Source of the DNA: JAMQKA01 sp043951865
GTDB lineage: Bacteria > Bacteroidota > Rhodothermia > Balneolales > Balneolaceae
DNA length: 64,000 bases
Assembly: GCF_043951865.1 (NCBI RefSeq)
Contig: NZ_JBINJF010000022.1
Span: 5,587 to 69,586, forward strand
Direction: 5' to 3'
The notes under the pieces are model-generated. The model saw nothing but the letters and a program-made list of their open reading frames with translations. It was not told the origin of the DNA and searched no databases. The stretch's first letter is position 1. Each line of letters opens with the position of its first letter. Position numbers and translations under genes: made by a program. Shown here in pieces: positions 45,938 to 54,391 of this stretch.

Positions 45938-47509
45938 ATGAGAAAATTATATAGATGGGTTAAACGTACCGTTTTTCCAATTTTTGCCTTATTAGTAGTT
46001 TCCGGCTGTAGCCCGGATGAAGGCACAGAAACAGAACCCGCCAAACCCAACATCATAATTATTTACGGGGATGATGTGGGGTACTACGATATCGGGGCCT
46101 ACGGGACCGACATGATTCCAACGCCCAATATCGACCAGTTAGTTGCTGACGGAATTCGATTTACCTCCGCCTACGCCACCTCCGCCACATGCACGCCCAG
46201 CCGCTACTCGCTGCTCACCGGGGAGTACTCGTTTCGAAATGAGCGGGCACAGATATTGCCCAGCGACGCCCCGCTGCTTATCGAGCCGGGCAGCCCTACC
46301 ATCCCCTCGGTGTTAAAAGAATCCGGGTACCGAACCGCGGTAGTGGGAAAATGGCACCTCGGGCTGGGTGAGGGAGCCGTCGACTGGAACGGCGCCGTAA
46401 AACCAGGTCCGCTGGAGGTGGGATTCGACGAATCGTTTATCCTGCCGGCCACCAACGACCGTGTGCCCACGGTGCTGCTGGAGGGCCATCACGTGCAGGG
46501 ATTATCGGAAGAGGATGAACCGCTGCGCATCAGTTACGATGAAAAGGTCGGTGACCTGCCCACCGGTGAGTCACATCCCGATAAGCTGCATTACCCGGCC
46601 GATCCGCAGCATTCGGGCACCATCGTAAACGGCATCAGCCGTATCGGGTGGCAGACCGGCGGGCAGTCGGCCTGGTGGGACGACCAGCAGCTGGCACGGG
46701 TGTTTACCGAGCGAGCCCAAACGTTTGTAGAACAAAACAGGAAGAATCCCTTCTTCCTGTTTCTTTCGATGCACCAGAATCACGTGCCCCGCTGGCCGAA
46801 CGAGCAGTTCGTCGGGGAAAGCAAGACCGGCTTGCGCGGCGATGCCGTGGTGGAGCTCGACTGGGTGGTGGGGCAGATCGTCCAAAAAATCGAAGAGATG
46901 GGGATTCGCGAAGAAACCCTGATCATTTTCACCAGTGACAACGGCCCGATTTTCGATGACGGGTACACCGACGGCTCCATCGGGGAGGCCAACGGGCACG
47001 ATGCCAGCGGGCCGTTCCGGGGCGGCAAATACCACGCCTTTGAGGGAGGCACGCGCCTGCCGTTCATCGCCAGCTGGCCCGGCAGCATCGAAAAGGGTAC
47101 GGTCTCCGATGCCATCATCAGCCAGGTAGACCTGCTGGCTTCGCTTGCCGACCTGGCCGGTGTCCAACTCCCTGAAAACGAACATTTTGACAGCCGGAAC
47201 CTGGCTCATACCCTGCTGGGACATACGAAGCAGGGCCGTGAATATGTCGTCCAGCAGGGAGCGGGCGGGGTGTTCGGCATCCGCAAAGGCCAGTGGAAGC
47301 TGATAGAATCCGAAGATAAGCCCCCCGAGTGGACCGAAACCAAGCACAACGAGCACCAGAACCCGCTGACAACCTCGCAGGTGGATGCCGGCAGGTACCT
47401 CTACAACCTGGGTGAAGATCCCGGTGAAACGAATGATCTGGCCGACCAGCACCCCGAAATTGTGAAAGAGCTGTCAAACCTGCTGCAGGAAATCCGCAGC
47501 GGTAAATAA
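45938..47509 (+). CDS. S1 sulfatase lipoprotein
   Basis: 523 aa from ATG 45938, chosen because MRKLYRWVKRTVFPIFALLV is a lipoprotein leader (lipobox VVSGC, Cys24). An ATG at 45884 would add 18 uncleaved residues. Formylglycine site Cys85 in TCTPSRYSLLTG; metal ligands in YGDDVGYYD and FTSDNGPIFDD; GKWHLGLG is the conserved active-site Lys/His motif. A Type I sulfatase of the arylsulfatase kind removes sulfate esters in the periplasm or at the surface. It is the first of three consecutive sulfatase genes, each with a slightly different active-site surround, so each probably takes a different sulfate position. A perfect hairpin follows the stop. Maturase genes are not in the window. Confidence 0.9.
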   Translation: MRKLYRWVKRTVFPIFALLVVSGCSPDEGTETEPAKPNIIIIYGDDVGYYDIGAYGTDMIPTPNIDQLVADGIRFTSAYATSATCTPSRYSLLTGEYSFRNERAQILPSDAPLLIEPGSPTIPSVLKESGYRTAVVGKWHLGLGEGAVDWNGAVKPGPLEVGFDESFILPATNDRVPTVLLEGHHVQGLSEEDEPLRISYDEKVGDLPTGESHPDKLHYPADPQHSGTIVNGISRIGWQTGGQSAWWDDQQLARVFTERAQTFVEQNRKNPFFLFLSMHQNHVPRWPNEQFVGESKTGLRGDAVVELDWVVGQIVQKIEEMGIREETLIIFTSDNGPIFDDGYTDGSIGEANGHDASGPFRGGKYHAFEGGTRLPFIASWPGSIEKGTVSDAIISQVDLLASLADLAGVQLPENEHFDSRNLAHTLLGHTKQGREYVVQQGAGGVFGIRKGQWKLIESEDKPPEWTETKHNEHQNPLTTSQVDAGRYLYNLGEDPGETNDLADQHPEIVKELSNLLQEIRSGK

Positions 47510-47522
47510 GGAGTTCCCCAAT

Positions 47523-47557
47523 ATTCGTCGGACGACTGTTTTTGTCGTCCGACGAAT
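47523..47557 (+). terminator. Perfect 14-bp hairpin after the sulfatase gene
   Basis: ATTCGTCGGACGAC (47523-47536) and its exact complement (47544-47557) flank a TGTTTTT loop, 13 nt after the stop codon. There is no T tract after the stem, so it may be a processing or stability element instead of an intrinsic terminator. Confidence 0.5.
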
Positions 47558-47663
47558 GAACAAAGTTCAATTTGAAGATAATTTAAACCTTACAGACAGT
47601 AATTTTCAGGATTGAAGTTTTAACTAAAAACTGATCTGAATTAAAGCAAAGACAAGAATTCTA

Positions 47664-49136
47664 ATGAACGGGAAACGAAATATTTTTAAACTCTCCACGC
47701 TGGGAATTCTACTAATTTGTTACAGTATTTCAGTTTGCGACCTGCATGCCCAAGCCCCGGGCCAGAGAGCCGATCAAACCCCAAATTTAATCATTATTTT
47801 CACCGATGACCAGGGCTATGGTGATCTCAGCTCCTACGGGCATCCGGAAATTGAAACCCCCAATATCGACCGCCTGGCGGAAGAGGGGATGAAGTTCACC
47901 GATTTTTATGTGCCGGCTCCCGTGTGTACGCCGTCGAGAGCAGCCCTGCTGACCGGTACCTATCCCAAGAGGGTGGGGCTGGCTCACCGGGTGCTCTTCC
48001 CCTACTCGAAGACCGGTCTGAATCCCGATGAAATAACCATTGCCGAGATGTTAAAAGATGAGGGATATGCCACTGCTGCCATCGGGAAGTGGCACCTTGG
48101 GCATTATGCCCCGTTCCTGCCCACCAACCAGGGATTTGATTACTATTTCGGAATCCCCTATTCCAACGACATGGGCGACGTGGACTACGACCGGTACAAT
48201 ATGGCGGAGGATTACGTTTCGGGGCCGATTCCTGTGTATCGGAATGAGGAGGTTATAGAAGTGGATCCTGACCAGTCGCGGCTGACGCGAAGATACACCG
48301 ATGAAGCGATCCGGTTCGTCACCGAAAATCGCGATCAGCCGTTCTTCCTGTACCTGCCGCACAGCATGCCCCACGTGCCGATTGCCGCCTCACGGCATTT
48401 CAGGGGGAAATCCGATTACGGCACCTACGGTGATGCAATTGAGGAGATTGACTGGGGCGTCGGGGAGATTCTGGATCACCTGGAACATCTCGGGATTGCC
48501 CGGAATACGGTTGTGATGTTCGCCACTGACAACGGGGCCTCAGAGTGGGAAGGCCAGGGCGGTTGGGTCTGGACGCCGGAGTGGGATGGTCGTGTTACCC
48601 GCGGCACGCAAACCTACCGTTCGGGATCAAACGGACCGTTGCGGGGCGACAAAAACACCACCTGGGAGGGGGGCATGCGGGTGCCGTTTCTAATTAGATG
48701 GCCCGAACGTATACCCGCAGGAGAAGTCTCTGGAGCACTGGTCACAAGCATGGACATTCTGCCAACCATCGCCGGTATTTTGGGAATCGAGCTACCGGCC
48801 GATCGCAAAATTGACGGCTATGACATCTGGCCGATCCTCTCCGGCACCCAGAAAGATGAAAGTCCCTACCAGGCCTTTTACTACTACCGGGATGATCGAC
48901 TGCAGGCGGTGCGTAGCGGCAGGTGGAAACTCCATGTGTACCGCCCCGATTCGGGCGCCACCGAAATGCTGTACAACCTGCAAACCGATATCGGGGAAAC
49001 GACCGACGTCTCAGATGAACACCCTGATGTCGTGGAGCGGCTGCAACGGCTGGCAGAAGAAGCCCGGCGGGATCTGGGCGATGCCGCCACCGGCCGGGAA
49101 GGCAGCAACGTGCGACCGATCGGTAAAATTGAATAA
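47664..49136 (+). CDS. S1 sulfatase, arylsulfatase A-like
   Basis: 490-aa secreted protein with a signal peptide ending near DLHAQ. Cys88 in PVCTPSRAALLTGTYPKRVG is the formylglycine site. IFTDDQGYGDLSSYGHP supplies metal ligands, AIGKWHLGHY and PFFLYLPHSMPHVP are active-site motifs, and FATDNGASEWEGQGG is the second metal-ligand region. This pattern matches the arylsulfatase A / N-acetylgalactosamine-6-sulfatase-like branch. It acts on sulfated oligosaccharide outside the cytoplasm. It follows a sulfatase gene at 154 nt and precedes another at 234 nt. Exact sulfate regiospecificity cannot be told from sequence. Confidence 0.9.
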   Translation: MNGKRNIFKLSTLGILLICYSISVCDLHAQAPGQRADQTPNLIIIFTDDQGYGDLSSYGHPEIETPNIDRLAEEGMKFTDFYVPAPVCTPSRAALLTGTYPKRVGLAHRVLFPYSKTGLNPDEITIAEMLKDEGYATAAIGKWHLGHYAPFLPTNQGFDYYFGIPYSNDMGDVDYDRYNMAEDYVSGPIPVYRNEEVIEVDPDQSRLTRRYTDEAIRFVTENRDQPFFLYLPHSMPHVPIAASRHFRGKSDYGTYGDAIEEIDWGVGEILDHLEHLGIARNTVVMFATDNGASEWEGQGGWVWTPEWDGRVTRGTQTYRSGSNGPLRGDKNTTWEGGMRVPFLIRWPERIPAGEVSGALVTSMDILPTIAGILGIELPADRKIDGYDIWPILSGTQKDESPYQAFYYYRDDRLQAVRSGRWKLHVYRPDSGATEMLYNLQTDIGETTDVSDEHPDVVERLQRLAEEARRDLGDAATGREGSNVRPIGKIE

Positions 49137-49168
49137 GAGGGGGCTTTGCAAACCCCTCACTTTAAAAG

Positions 49169-49267
49169 CTTGTCATTTTGAGTCCGCGATGTAATCTCCC
49201 TTTAGAGTCTCTGACGGGAGATTGCCGCACCCCTGTTCGCTTCGCTTACTTAGGGGCTCGCAATGAC
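49169..49267. repeat. TGTCATTTTGAG/CGCAATGACA-type intergenic repeat
   Basis: The ends TGTCATTTTGAG and GCTCGCAATGACA are inverted, with an inner inverted pair AATCTCCC../..GGGAGATT. It looks like another dispersed miniature repeat. It occupies the gap between two sulfatase genes. Confidence 0.55.
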
Positions 49268-49370
49268 AGCTGGTTTTGCAAAGGCTCGGTAACAAAACTA
49301 TTACCCGGCGTCCATTTTCAGTTCGCGGTTAAAATTACTTTACATAAAGACGATAGATATCAGATCACAT

Positions 49371-50708
49371 ATGGAAAAAACATTTAAAATTTTAGCAATT
49401 CTGCTAATTCTTGTATGGAGCCAGGCGATTCCTTGCATTGGGCAGTCTGAACCGCCAGAAAAACCCAATATACTGGTGATCATGCCTGATGATCTTGGCT
49501 GGCACGATGTAGGGTACCAGGGCTCATCCATTAAAACCCCGAATATCGACAAGCTGGCTCAATCGGGCCTGATCCTGGATCAGCACTACGTGATGCCCAC
49601 CTGTACGCCTACGCGGGTGAGTTTGCTGACCGGTCGCTATGCCAGCCGTTACGGCGTTACCGGCCCGGATTACGGCGAGGTGATCGACCGTGGAGATCCC
49701 ACGCTTGCGTCGCTGCTGTCACGATCCGGCTATTTCACCGCCATTGCCGGCAAGTGGCATCTAGGTTCACCACCACATACACCGCTGAAATACGGCCTTG
49801 ATTCCAGCTACGGCTATTTTGACGGGCAGATCGACCCGTACACCCACAACTACAAGATGAAAACGAAGCTGACCAGCCGTAAGTCGTGGCACCGCAACGA
49901 CGAGTACCTCGATGAGGAGGGCCATGCCACCGACCTGATTACCGATGAAGCGATCCGGATCATTGAGAAAGACCGGGAACAACCATTTTTCCTGTTTGTG
50001 GCGTACAGTGTTCCCCATTTTCCGCTCGATGAGCCGGAAAAATGGACCTCGAACTACGAGGATGTGCAGATGAGTCCCTCCCGAAAATGGTTCGCGGCCA
50101 GCGTGACCCACATGGATGACGGAATCGGCCAGATTATGGAGGCCCTGGAACGGACCGGCCAGCGTAAAAATACGCTCATTTTATTTGCAAGCGACAACGG
50201 AGGGCAGCACAGCTGGCACAGTGATACCGAGTACCGGGGTAGGTACGCCGACAAGCCGCACCGGGTACTGGGCAACAATTTTCCGCTGCGCGGCTGGAAG
50301 GGGGATCTCTACGAAGGCGGTATCCGCGTACCGGCGGTAGTTAACTGGCCGCGGGTATTTGAACCGGGCGTCGTCGAGGTGCCTCTCCATATTGCCGACT
50401 GGTTGCCGACTTTCCTGGCGCTGGCTGATGGCAGCGAACATGTCACCAACCGCGCTCTTGATGGAAAAAATATCTGGCCGGCTCTGACCGGGGAGGCCGA
50501 AGGTTATTCTGACCGAACGCTCTACTGGAAAACCGGCGGAGAATATGCCGTGCGGCAGGGCGACTGGAAACTGATTGTGCAACGCAATGACCAGGCAAAA
50601 GAGCTGTACAACCTGGCGGATGATTTCCGGGAGACCACGGACCTGAGCGATGAAGAGCCCGAAAAAGTGAACCAGATGCTGAATCTGCTGGGTACTCTGA
50701 AAAAGTAA
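49371..50708 (+). CDS. S1 sulfatase with CTPTR motif, arylsulfatase B-like
   Basis: 445-aa secreted protein with a signal peptide ending near PCIGQ. The formylglycine site is Cys78 in MPTCTPTRVSLLTGRY; Thr replaces the usual Ser of C-x-P-S-R, a variant known in arylsulfatase B-like enzymes. Metal ligands are in MPDDLGWHDVGYQG and FASDNGGQHSW, and IAGKWHLGSPPHTPLKYGLD resembles the N-acetylgalactosamine-4-sulfatase branch. It probably removes a galactose- or hexosamine-type sulfate. It is the third of the consecutive sulfatases; the PhoD-like gene follows 66 nt later, so the last two genes likely share a transcript. Confidence 0.88.
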   Translation: MEKTFKILAILLILVWSQAIPCIGQSEPPEKPNILVIMPDDLGWHDVGYQGSSIKTPNIDKLAQSGLILDQHYVMPTCTPTRVSLLTGRYASRYGVTGPDYGEVIDRGDPTLASLLSRSGYFTAIAGKWHLGSPPHTPLKYGLDSSYGYFDGQIDPYTHNYKMKTKLTSRKSWHRNDEYLDEEGHATDLITDEAIRIIEKDREQPFFLFVAYSVPHFPLDEPEKWTSNYEDVQMSPSRKWFAASVTHMDDGIGQIMEALERTGQRKNTLILFASDNGGQHSWHSDTEYRGRYADKPHRVLGNNFPLRGWKGDLYEGGIRVPAVVNWPRVFEPGVVEVPLHIADWLPTFLALADGSEHVTNRALDGKNIWPALTGEAEGYSDRTLYWKTGGEYAVRQGDWKLIVQRNDQAKELYNLADDFRETTDLSDEEPEKVNQMLNLLGTLKK

Positions 50709-50774
50709 GACACCGTAAAACAATAGCGGTGATATAACGCGATAAATTTCAACTTATTAATACTATTTAATACT

Positions 50775-52544
50775 ATGATATTCATTTTTTCGAAACGCTG
50801 TGATCGATTGTATGTCAAAATAGGAATTGGTCTGTTGCTGGTTGGAGGGCTGTTCTTCTCACCCGTACAAGCTCAGCAGGCTGTATCGCCCTACGATTTC
50901 CCTTATGGATACCCAATGCCTGAATACCCTGTAGCGGGCGGTTCGCATCCGGCCATGGCTGGTGATTACTACGACAGCAAGCCGGATCCCCAACGAGAAC
51001 TCAAACGCATCGGCCCATATGCGTTACGGTTGATACAGACCGACAGTGCCCGGGAAGCAGTTCGGTACACGGATTGGTATCGCCAGCACTACCCCAATTT
51101 ATTGGACGGTGAAATGTTATTCATGCGGACGGTGGCCCTGGCTCAACTGGGTCAACTCGATGAGGCCGCCGAGAGCATGGGAAAAGCCTTGGCTGAAACA
51201 AATATACCTCCACAGCAGTTTATTGCGGGACCGCGCCGCCTGCTGGCCCCACTGCATGATCATCCCGCATTCATAAAACTAAGGGAGGACATGAAAGGAA
51301 CACTTGTTCATGGCCCGATGCTGGGAGCCATGACCGATCACAGCGTTAATGTATGGGTAAGAACCGTATCAGAGACCCCGGTCAGAGTGGTGATGAGCAG
51401 GTCTGAAGAGATGTCGGACCCGATCGTTACAGAACCCGTTATGAGTAAGGCTGACGATGATTATACGGCTGAAATATCCGTAGAGGGACTCCAGCCTGAT
51501 ACCCAATACTATTACGAAGTCCAGGTGGGTCAGGAAAAACATCCAATACGCGCCGACCACCAGCAGTTTCGCACGTATCCGAAGCGAGATTACCCCGCGG
51601 CATTTCAGATGGTGTTCGGCGGATGCGCGGGATACGTCCCCCACAAAGAACGGATGTGGGATACGATTCGAAAGTTCACCCCACGGGCCTTTCTGACTCT
51701 TGGGGATAATGTCTATATCGATGACCCGGAAAGTCCCGATCAAGCGCGATTCCATTATTATCGGCGCCAGTCAAGGCCGGAATTCCAGCGGTTGGTCGGA
51801 TCCAGCCCGGTCTATTCCATCTGGGACGATCATGATTTCGGGATGAACGACAGCTGGGGCGGTCCCAGGGAGGATCTGCCGTACTGGAAACCGATGGTGT
51901 GGGATATTTTTACCGAAAACTGGGTCAATCCGCCCTACGAAAGCGGTGATCGGCCGGGCGGATGGTACGATTTTACCATTGCAGACGTACAGTTCATCAT
52001 GCTGGATACCCGCTATTACCGCGAGGATGCCGGGCGCTTCGAGGGCCAAGGAGTTGAGAATCCCTCGATGCTGGGGCCTGAACAACTGGCATGGCTGAAA
52101 GAGACGCTCACAAACTCCGATGCAACCTTTAAGGTATTGGTCTCTTCCATTCCTTGGCATTACGATGCCAAAGGCCAAGGCGACAACAAAGTGGACGGCT
52201 GGGCCGGGTTCCCCCATGAACGTGAAAAAATATTTTCATGGATTGATGCACATAATCTGGGAGGCGTGCTGTTGCTTTCCTCCGACCGGCATCGGTCAGA
52301 TGCCTGGGTAACCGAGCGCGAGAATGGCTATGACCTGTACGAGTTTGGATCCGGCCAGTTTACCAACCAGCATACCCACCAGGTGCTGGACGGCGCCCTG
52401 TTTGGCTACAACGAGAAGCCCTCGTTCGGGGTATTGAATTTTGATACGGAAGCGGAAGACCCGTCGGTACAGTACCGCATTGTCGATATCGACGGGTTTA
52501 TTCACCAGGAGTTGACCGTAAAGCGCTCGGAGCTGGAATACTGA
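50775..52544 (+). CDS. PhoD-like alkaline phosphatase/phosphodiesterase, secreted
   Basis: 589 aa with a signal peptide ending near PVQAQQ. Residues about 60-160 are a helical pre-domain with TPR-like character (RTVALAQLGQLDEAAESMGKA). About 175-265 is the Fn3-like PhoD N-domain (GPMLGAMTDHSVNVWVRT, LQPDTQYYYEVQVG). The metallophosphatase core holds GGCAGY, FLTLGDNVYIDD, IWDDHDFGMNDSWGG, MLDTRYYRE, SSIPWHYD and LLLSSDRHRSDAW, all PhoD-type metal-binding motifs. It hydrolyses phosphomono- or diesters outside the cytoplasm with Ca/Fe-type metals in the family. It is the last gene of the glycan locus, and its link to polysaccharide breakdown is unclear. The TPR-like N-terminal extension is an addition to the usual PhoD. 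Confidence 0.85.
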   Translation: MIFIFSKRCDRLYVKIGIGLLLVGGLFFSPVQAQQAVSPYDFPYGYPMPEYPVAGGSHPAMAGDYYDSKPDPQRELKRIGPYALRLIQTDSAREAVRYTDWYRQHYPNLLDGEMLFMRTVALAQLGQLDEAAESMGKALAETNIPPQQFIAGPRRLLAPLHDHPAFIKLREDMKGTLVHGPMLGAMTDHSVNVWVRTVSETPVRVVMSRSEEMSDPIVTEPVMSKADDDYTAEISVEGLQPDTQYYYEVQVGQEKHPIRADHQQFRTYPKRDYPAAFQMVFGGCAGYVPHKERMWDTIRKFTPRAFLTLGDNVYIDDPESPDQARFHYYRRQSRPEFQRLVGSSPVYSIWDDHDFGMNDSWGGPREDLPYWKPMVWDIFTENWVNPPYESGDRPGGWYDFTIADVQFIMLDTRYYREDAGRFEGQGVENPSMLGPEQLAWLKETLTNSDATFKVLVSSIPWHYDAKGQGDNKVDGWAGFPHEREKIFSWIDAHNLGGVLLLSSDRHRSDAWVTERENGYDLYEFGSGQFTNQHTHQVLDGALFGYNEKPSFGVLNFDTEAEDPSVQYRIVDIDGFIHQELTVKRSELEY

Positions 52545-52914
52545 GACCCCATAAGTTCGCCACTGCGGATACATACTAGAGAGTATGAAGATGTTTAAAC
52601 AGCTTGATCTATCCTTTGCGAATGGACCGTCCCTGAAGACCCAGTAAATGAGGAGGTTAGCCCTCCAGTGGGAGTGATTTCCATGCTGGAATAGACCGAC
52701 AGTGATGCCCCAATTGTATTCCTGGAGTAAACTGGACAGGCAAAGCTGGCCTAAGCCGATCAACAGATTTATTTTAGACAGGCTGTTAAAAAAGAAAAAA
52801 GGATGGAGAGTATGCTTTCGAAGCTATGAGCTAATATTAACCTGACAATTTATAATACTACTCCATTATTGTTACACCGAGAAGAATTTTCATTTTTTTT
52901 AAACTTTTTTTAGA

Positions 52915-52949
52915 GCAAAAAAAGCCCCTAACTCTTTGAAAGTCAGGGG
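52915..52949 (-). terminator. Terminator of the tRNA-Asp transcription unit
   Basis: On the minus strand the stem CCCCTGACT/AGTTAGGGG (8 of 9 pairs, loop TTCAAAG) is followed by GCTTTTTTTGC. It lies 12 nt past the tRNA 3' end and remained on the chromosome side when the island integrated. Confidence 0.82.
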
Positions 52950-52960
52950 TTTATGAGAAG

Positions 52961-53002
52961 CGATCCGGACGAGATTCGAACTCGCGACCTCCTGCGTGAC
53001 AG
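52961..53002 (-). tRNA. 3' half of tRNA-Asp(GTC), island attachment site
   Basis: The minus strand reads CTGTCACGCAGGAGG, then TCGCGAGTTCGAATCTCGT, then CCGGATCG. This is the anticodon loop (GTC), variable loop, T-arm and 3' acceptor strand of a tRNA-Asp. The 5' half is missing: the match stops inside the anticodon arm at 53002, and unrelated A/T-rich DNA follows. The CCA is not encoded. Such a truncated 3' half beside a P4-type integrase is the displaced end of a tRNA after site-specific integration, and the reconstituted intact tRNA should lie at the far end of the island. Confidence 0.85.
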
Positions 53003-53020
53003 CAATTAAAATAGAATTTT

Positions 53021-53142
53021 CGTAAGTTATAAAAGCCTACCAAGACTTACGTAAGTTATTGTGTAGCAATGATTTAAAACTTTTATAAGTTTTCAGGAAT
53101 TCTCTAAGATGCATGCGGTCGTGTTACCCCGCTGTTACCCCG
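53021..53142. repeat. Short repeats between attachment site and integrase
   Basis: CGTAAGTTAT occurs at 53021-53030 and 53050-53059; the second lies in the 12-bp palindrome ACTTACGTAAGT (53045-53056). GTTACCCCG occurs twice 2 nt apart (53123-53131, 53134-53142). Their position suggests integrase arm-type or excisionase binding sites, but this is inference. Confidence 0.5.
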
Positions 53143-53175
53143 AGAATGGTATGTTAACTACTTCAAAAAAATGAA

Positions 53176-54312
53176 ATGGCTATTATAAATTTTAATTACC
53201 AGGCTTTAAAATCATTAGAGTCACCAGATAAAAGAATAGAGGTATTTGATGAACGGGAAAATGGGTTGGGCTTGCGTGTCACTCCGGGTGGGACAAAAAC
53301 ATTTTTCTATCGATACCGGGTTAATAATAAGATCCGAAGATACACCATTGGCCAATTTGATAGCGTTGGAGTAAAGGATGCTCGCAATGTGGTATCCAGA
53401 CTGCGGGTTATGGTGCTGGATGGGTTAGATCCCCAAGCTGAAAGACAGAAGAAAAAGAATATCAATGGGTTAAAAACTTTCTCGGACCTGGTTGAAGAGT
53501 TCAAAGAAAAGTATCTGCCCACACTGAGGGAAAATACCCAGATAGAATACAATAGAATTATTGACAAGGAATTATTACCGGTATTCGGTAAACTTCCGGC
53601 CGTTAAAATTACAAAACATGAAATCGTTGAAATATTAGATAAGAAGGCCTACAAGGATGGCTCTCCTACCATGGCCAACCGGATAAGATCCCGGCTGTCT
53701 CGAATCTTTACCTTTGGCATGGAGCGAGGGCATGTAGAAGTGAATCCAATACAAAATGTATCTACCTATAAGCAAGGGGAATCCAAACGACATCGTTATT
53801 ACAGTGAGGAGGAGATTAGGAAACTGTGGGGATTCTTTGAGGATTGGGGAGAGCCGACACAGTCTGTATTACAAATGCTTTTGATCTGTGGCCAGCGAAA
53901 GACTGAAACGATGAAGATGAGATGGGCTGACATCCAGGGAGAAGTTTGGACTATTCCAGCTTCATTAGCAAAAAACAAGCACCCTCACGACGTGCCACTA
54001 TCTCCAATGGCTTTAGAAATTATTGACAGGATGAAAAAGATAAATGGGAAAAGTGAATATGTGTTTGCCTCACCTCAGAATAAAAAAGCTCCCCTTGATT
54101 CCATGAGCCGGGTTCGTCAGGCCATACAGAATAACACTGAAGTTTCTGATTTTCGTCCTCATGATCTTCGGCGAACCGTTGCTACGTACATGGCAAAACT
54201 GGGAATTGAGCGCACTGTTTTGGGTAAAATCCTTAATCATAAAGGATTGGCCGGTGATGGACAGGTAACAGCCATCTACGACAGGCACAGTTATATGGGG
54301 GGAAAAGCGTAA
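53176..54312 (+). CDS. P4-type tyrosine recombinase (integrase), frameshifted near its end
   Basis: 378 aa as encoded. It has an N-terminal arm-binding domain (DUF4102 type: NGLGLRVTPGGTKTFFYRYR), a SAM-like core-binding domain (TFSDLVEEFKEKYLPTLRENTQ) and a catalytic domain with CGQRKTETMKMRW (first Arg), PHDLRRTVATYMA (His-x-x-Arg), LNHK and Tyr in AIYDRHSY. The frame stops right after GGKA. Skipping the T at 54310 continues as KALNLWGTNLRKILDEENEK to a stop at 54383-54385, the usual ending of this family, so one base seems inserted. The catalytic residues are intact. It lies 174 nt from a truncated tRNA-Asp, its likely target, and would insert and, with the AlpA-like protein, excise the island. 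Confidence 0.9.
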   Translation: MAIINFNYQALKSLESPDKRIEVFDERENGLGLRVTPGGTKTFFYRYRVNNKIRRYTIGQFDSVGVKDARNVVSRLRVMVLDGLDPQAERQKKKNINGLKTFSDLVEEFKEKYLPTLRENTQIEYNRIIDKELLPVFGKLPAVKITKHEIVEILDKKAYKDGSPTMANRIRSRLSRIFTFGMERGHVEVNPIQNVSTYKQGESKRHRYYSEEEIRKLWGFFEDWGEPTQSVLQMLLICGQRKTETMKMRWADIQGEVWTIPASLAKNKHPHDVPLSPMALEIIDRMKKINGKSEYVFASPQNKKAPLDSMSRVRQAIQNNTEVSDFRPHDLRRTVATYMAKLGIERTVLGKILNHKGLAGDGQVTAIYDRHSYMGGKA

Positions 54313-54391
54313 GGCCTTAAACCTGTGGGGCACAAATTTGCGAAAGATCCTGGATGAGGAAAATGAAAAAATAATCGTAGGATAAACAGGA

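Larger units (their letters stand above)
52545..53175. other. Junction between glycan locus and integrated island
   Basis: No protein gene was seen. The first 370 nt are featureless. Then come a minus-strand terminator (52915-52949), the tRNA-Asp 3' fragment (52961-53002) and a short repeat-rich attachment region up to the integrase. The change to more A/T-rich sequence begins here. Confidence 0.7.
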
